Assembly (NCBI RefSeq): GCF_016827595.1
Contig: NZ_JAECMS010000004.1
Span: 283,060-347,059, forward strand
DNA length: 64,000 nt
Origin: Luteirhabdus pelagi
GTDB lineage: Bacteria; Bacteroidota; Bacteroidia; Flavobacteriales; Flavobacteriaceae
Direction of reading: 5' to 3'
Shown: positions 60,512 through 64,000 of the stretch, in pieces
How the letters are laid out: each line of letters begins with the position of its first letter
Position numbering within the stretch: position 1 is the first letter of the stretch
Notes under the pieces: generated by a model
What the model saw: only the letters and a program-made list of their open reading frames with translations
Told to the model about the DNA's origin: nothing
The model's database searches: none
Translations under genes and position numbers: made by a program

Positions 60512-62722
60512 CTATTTTTTTCGTATAAGGACTGTGACAAGAGTTCCGGTTTCTTCTTCACTATCTGGGTCAAGATCGGAGACTGTTACATCCATCCGAT
60601 CGCTATACATTTCATTTAGAATACTTATTCTTTTTGAAATATTACCCATTCCTTTAGAACGCTGTTTTTTCTGATGTTCTGTCTTTAATGCCTTCGATTG
60701 CTTTCTACCAATACCGTTATCCTCAATTGTAATTTTTACAGTGTTTTTCGACTGAAGTTGAAAGGAAATACACAACGCCCCCTTCTCTTTTTTATATCGC
60801 AAACCATGCCACACCGCATTTTCAACATAGGGTTGAAGTAGCATTGGAGGAATCATAAATTCGCCTTGAGAGATGGCATCATCGATTTCAATAGTGTAGT
60901 CGAATTTATTTTTAAATCGAAAATGTTCAAGCTTCACATATAATTGAAGTAATTCTACCTCTTTCACCAAGGGGATGAAATCCTCATCGCTATTCTCCAG
61001 GACATTTCGCATTAATTGTGAAAACTCACTCAGATATTGATTAGCGGCACGTTCGTCGTTGCTTGCAATAAAACCATTTACTGAATTTAGTGCGTTGAAA
61101 ATAAAATGGGGATTCATTTGGCTTCGTAGCGATTTCAAGGCTAATTGATTATTGGCTAACTTTTGTTTTCGAATACTTCTATATTGGGTATATGCTGCAT
61201 ACAAAAGCAATAACGCAACTAAAACTAGCGAACCAATAATCCATTGCTGAACACGATTGTTTTTTTGAATCAATGCCTGATTCTCGGTGGCCAATCGATA
61301 ACGACTTTCATTGAGTTCACGTTCATTTTCCAGACTAGCGATACGGTTCTGCTTGAGCGCAATCTCCTTGTTGAAGCGGGCGGCTTGAGATAGCTCTTGC
61401 TCCTTCTGTATATATAGTTCATCTACTAAATCGACGTAACGAGCATAGCTTTCGGAAGCCTTATCGTAATTACCGATATCGCGATAAATTTCCGATAGTT
61501 TTCGGGTAGCATCTTTTTCAACTACAAGATCTTCATCTTTACTCGCTTCCGAAATACTTTTTTCCAAATAGGGAATAGCCTTTGCGTATTCATTTTTCAG
61601 TATAAAGGCATTCGCAATTTTATAATTCTGTCTTTGTGACGTTAAATCTTCATCTCGTGGCTCTTCAGGAGATGGCGTTCGCTCTAAATCCTCTATGTCT
61701 TCCAAAGCTTCTTCCCGTAGTCGGATTTCCTCATCAAAGTTTCGGTTCGCATTATAGAAATCTGCTGCCTTGTTTTTCGTCTCGGCGGCTATATTGGGGG
61801 TTTCCTGTTCAGCTTGCTCGAGGGAACTCCCAAAATAGCTTGTGGCCCTCGAAACATCTCCGCTCTTAGCTGAAGCTTCCCCTAACTTCACGGTCAAACC
61901 ATTAACTCTTGGACTAAGGTTCTGTTCTTTCGCAGTAGACAGTGCTTTTTGGTAATACGAAATACTATTGTCGTATTCGTTTATTGCCAAGTATGTATCA
62001 CCCAATCCTTCAAATACATCAATCTTTTGTATGGGTTGAAGGGTGCGTTTCACCAACTGTTGAAGCTGGTCGATACTTTCCTGAAAATTCTTATTGTTCC
62101 GGAATGCTGAAGCTAGCTTAATCTGAACAGAAATTTTGTTCTGCGCACTTAGACTTCTTTTGTAATTGTCTATGGCAAGATCATATAAATCCCAATACGC
62201 ATTAATATCGCCTAATAACTCAAAACCCTCACTATTCTGTGAAGCATTGGGCACATTGGGCTGAAGTGACTCGAAGCCACGTGTAACATATTCTATACTA
62301 TTTCTCGCATCCTTTTTAAGGGAGGTCCGAGCAGAATCAAGATACCGCTTAAAATCGCTTGCCGTGGTTTTTTTTTGAGCGTTCGAATACCGTTCGCTTA
62401 CCTTTTGCTCTTTCTCAACATGAATTTCAATAAAATCCTGATTAGATACAGTATGATATACTGTTTGAAAATCGTCGCTGCGCACAATTAACTGATCGCC
62501 AATTGCAGCGCTTATCTCAAATCTTCCGTCTACATTAGTCGTTGTGTAACCCCTTCCCGTAATTTCAATATTTACTCGTGGTATAGGAGTGTTAGCTTTC
62601 GCTTCCTTTACTTCTCCTTTCAATTGAAATAGCTTTGTAGAAGAGCGTGTTTGCTGCGCAACAGCGATACACCCATAGCTGCACAGAAAAATTATTACTA
62701 ATAAGCGAATGCTACCAATCAT
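60512..62722 (-). CDS. LytS-type sensor histidine kinase with TPRs
   Basis: From the ATG at 62722 (three codons inside the longest frame) the protein has 736 residues. A signal peptide (about 1-22) is followed by a carboxypeptidase-regulatory-like beta domain (about 33-105), five to six TPR units (160-440), a coiled coil, one membrane helix (about 490-512), the His_kinase domain with QMNPHFIFN (His near 539), and an ATPase domain with ENAVWHGLRY and EDNGIGRKQS. The TPR region would be periplasmic, sensing a protein or peptide. The beta domain, typical of TonB receptors, is an odd addition. Confidence 0.92.
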   Translation of the reverse strand: MIGSIRLLVIIFLCSYGCIAVAQQTRSSTKLFQLKGEVKEAKANTPIPRVNIEITGRGYTTTNVDGRFEISAAIGDQLIVRSDDFQTVYHTVSNQDFIEIHVEKEQKVSERYSNAQKKTTASDFKRYLDSARTSLKKDARNSIEYVTRGFESLQPNVPNASQNSEGFELLGDINAYWDLYDLAIDNYKRSLSAQNKISVQIKLASAFRNNKNFQESIDQLQQLVKRTLQPIQKIDVFEGLGDTYLAINEYDNSISYYQKALSTAKEQNLSPRVNGLTVKLGEASAKSGDVSRATSYFGSSLEQAEQETPNIAAETKNKAADFYNANRNFDEEIRLREEALEDIEDLERTPSPEEPRDEDLTSQRQNYKIANAFILKNEYAKAIPYLEKSISEASKDEDLVVEKDATRKLSEIYRDIGNYDKASESYARYVDLVDELYIQKEQELSQAARFNKEIALKQNRIASLENERELNESRYRLATENQALIQKNNRVQQWIIGSLVLVALLLLYAAYTQYRSIRKQKLANNQLALKSLRSQMNPHFIFNALNSVNGFIASNDERAANQYLSEFSQLMRNVLENSDEDFIPLVKEVELLQLYVKLEHFRFKNKFDYTIEIDDAISQGEFMIPPMLLQPYVENAVWHGLRYKKEKGALCISFQLQSKNTVKITIEDNGIGRKQSKALKTEHQKKQRSKGMGNISKRISILNEMYSDRMDVTVSDLDPDSEEETGTLVTVLIRKK

Positions 62723-62877
62723 AATAAGCAAAAAGTAAACATACGCACTTTATATGATAGATAAAAGCATCTATCAGCCACAAGTACTTCTCGAATGGTT
62801 GAATTGAAAGGGTTAACGAATTGAAAGAAGGTTCTCCCTAACTGAAAATAGGCCTACGCTCATTTCCCTTATGACAT

Positions 62878-62907
62878 AAAAAAAGCCTTTCAAGTATGAA
62901 AGGCTTA
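62878..62907 (-). terminator. Terminator after porP/sprF
   Basis: AAGCCTTTCA and TGAAAGGCTT form a perfect stem with a 4-base loop and a T-run on the minus strand, 6 bases after the PorP/SprF stop. Confidence 0.85.
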
Positions 62908-62912
62908 TGTTT

Positions 62913-63914
62913 TTAGTTAATAGCAGGGCAATTACAATCGTATGGTTCTGGTCTACCACCTAGGAAATCGTATCCAATCGTTATTTGATGAAATCCTCCA
63001 CTATCAAACCGAACATTTCCAATTTGATAAGAATAGGTATAAGCGAAAAGGAAGTTCTTATAATTAACACCCACCACTGGAGTAATATATTGCAACCGTT
63101 GATCGCTGATCTCTTGTCCATCAATAAATTCCGCACCATCCAAGCTTGTGCGGTAAGACAAGGCACCCCATAGCTCACCAAAATCCATCTCACGGAACGC
63201 CTTGAAGTTTACATCAATGGCCTTCTCGCCACTTCTTTCTTGCCATTGGAAAAGAAATGAAGGCTCAAAACTCCAAGTGGAACCATAACTCCCGATAGCA
63301 TACGCACCACCTAACAGATAACGTCTTTGGTTATTAGGTTCAAATTCCTCCGTGTAAAGATCTCTATTTCTAAAGATTATATTTTTAACGGTGAAATGTC
63401 CGGAAAAATCTAAAAAGTTATAGGAAAAACCTGCATCTACATTAAAGTAAGATGTACTCTGAATAATTCCAGCAATTACGGGATCGAAATCCTCTAGATC
63501 AAAATTGGTTTCATCCAACTTAGATTGCGTGAATCCAGCGCTTAATCCAAATGATAACTGATTTAAGTCTGCCTCCGATCGCGAAAACATAATATGATGT
63601 GCATAGGTAAGGTACCCACCCGTTTGGGAATGATATCCATTCTGATCATTATAAATAATAGCACCTACTCCTGACTGTCTTCCAAGCCGAGCATTAAAGC
63701 TCAGTGTTTGAAGGTTGGGAGCTTCATTCTGATCAAACCACTGCTGGCGCGCTGTTAAACGCACTTGATTATTAGTTGCCGCACCAGCCATTGAGGGGTG
63801 TAATAAATATAAGTTATCAGATAAATAATCTGAATAAATTGGAATACCATCTTGTGAAAAAGCAAATTGAGTTGCTAACAAAAGTAGGATGAGGTAGATG
63901 TTTTTAATTTTCAT
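62913..63914 (-). CDS. PorP/SprF-family T9SS membrane protein
   Basis: A 333-residue outer-membrane protein with signal peptide (about 1-20, ending FAFSQ) and the family opening GIPIYSDYLSDNLYLLHPSM AGA (N-terminal HPS region), many aromatic beta strands and a C-terminal GGRPEPYDCNCP. PorP/SprF proteins attach type B T9SS adhesins to the surface, and each is often encoded just after its substrate. Here a type B sorting domain ends 9 bases upstream. Confidence 0.93.
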   Translation of the reverse strand: MKIKNIYLILLLLATQFAFSQDGIPIYSDYLSDNLYLLHPSMAGAATNNQVRLTARQQWFDQNEAPNLQTLSFNARLGRQSGVGAIIYNDQNGYHSQTGGYLTYAHHIMFSRSEADLNQLSFGLSAGFTQSKLDETNFDLEDFDPVIAGIIQSTSYFNVDAGFSYNFLDFSGHFTVKNIIFRNRDLYTEEFEPNNQRRYLLGGAYAIGSYGSTWSFEPSFLFQWQERSGEKAIDVNFKAFREMDFGELWGALSYRTSLDGAEFIDGQEISDQRLQYITPVVGVNYKNFLFAYTYSYQIGNVRFDSGGFHQITIGYDFLGGRPEPYDCNCPAIN

Positions 63915-63923
63915 GTCTATATG

Positions 63924-64000
63924 TTATCGCTTTAAGGTAAAATGTCCCCTGAACTCCCTGGCGTCGCCGTCCTCGGTGTACTCGACCCTGAACCAGTAGT
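63924..64000 (-). CDS. T9SS type B sorting-domain protein (partial, last 24 residues)
   Basis: Only the final codons are in the window. They read YWFRVEYTEDGDAREFRGHF and end TLKR. The pattern YWF.VEYT...EF.GHF.LKR is the end of the type B C-terminal signal (CHU_C family), which directs secretion through the type IX system. The stop is 9 bases before the PorP/SprF start, so the two form an operon. These codons are clearly more GC-rich than the neighbouring gene. Confidence 0.8.
   Translation of the reverse strand, partial: YWFRVEYTEDGDAREFRGHFTLKR

Overview
The window is a chromosomal segment of a Bacteroidota bacterium, most likely a marine member of the Flavobacteriaceae. The evidence is an XrtF exosortase pair, type IX secretion (T9SS) parts (PorG-like and PorP/SprF-like proteins and the tail of a type B sorting-domain protein), a HYC_CC_PP-family protein, a FolK-deoxynucleoside kinase fusion, and repeated TAnnTTTG promoter boxes, some with a TTTG -33 element. 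I cannot place the genus.

Layout. 1-5.4 kb: a minus-strand block that looks like copper or other soft-metal handling (partial permease, two HMA-type proteins, a TonB receptor, a HYC_CC_PP protein, a DUF3347-type lipoprotein). 5.4-9 kb: exosortase XrtF and its partner, a GAF-type methionine sulfoxide reductase homologue, a lipoprotein and a MacB-type permease. 9-16.2 kb: purH, then the elongasome operon mreB-mreC-mreD-mrdA-rodA. 16.2-21.5 kb: a secreted nuclease, then the least explained part of the window: a tight four-gene operon of unknown exported proteins and a second two-gene unit, both preceded at the same distance by a shared 30-bp repeat. 21.5-27 kb: an Opp-type permease, a tail-specific protease, KDO transferase waaA and a DUF2461 protein.

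27-31.7 kb: a LexA-like self-cleaving repressor diverges from a two-gene radical-SAM DNA modification/repair cassette. A TTGGAATAT-type palindrome lies between the promoter boxes. The cassette is bracketed by three paralogous acidic lipoproteins carrying SCRET. 31.8-32.2 kb: tRNA-Leu, tRNA-Gly and a tRNA-Gly 3'-end fragment split by a 20-bp perfect palindrome. 32-43.4 kb: mutS, a TrmH/SpoU methyltransferase, the FolK-dNK fusion with a heptamer tandem repeat at its stop codon, a queuosine-precursor transporter, an AsmA-like protein, DUF2797 and GH3 proteins and a small lipoprotein.

43.4-51.7 kb, minus strand: tig, clpP and clpX (protein quality control), a holin-like membrane protein, an SGNH lipoprotein, a FadL-type channel, an alpha/beta hydrolase and pdxJ. 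51.7-59.8 kb, plus strand: a CBS protein, nadK, then porG-uppS-bamA-ompH-ompH-murI, an envelope-biogenesis run. 59.8-64 kb, minus strand: a LytTR response regulator and its LytS-type kinase, then porP/sprF behind a T9SS type B substrate cut by the window edge.

Most of the window is housekeeping. The parts that deserve a second look are the 17-21.5 kb exported-protein loci, the LexA-like/radical-SAM cassette with its operators, the SCRET lipoprotein family, and the palindrome inside the tRNA-Gly remnant.
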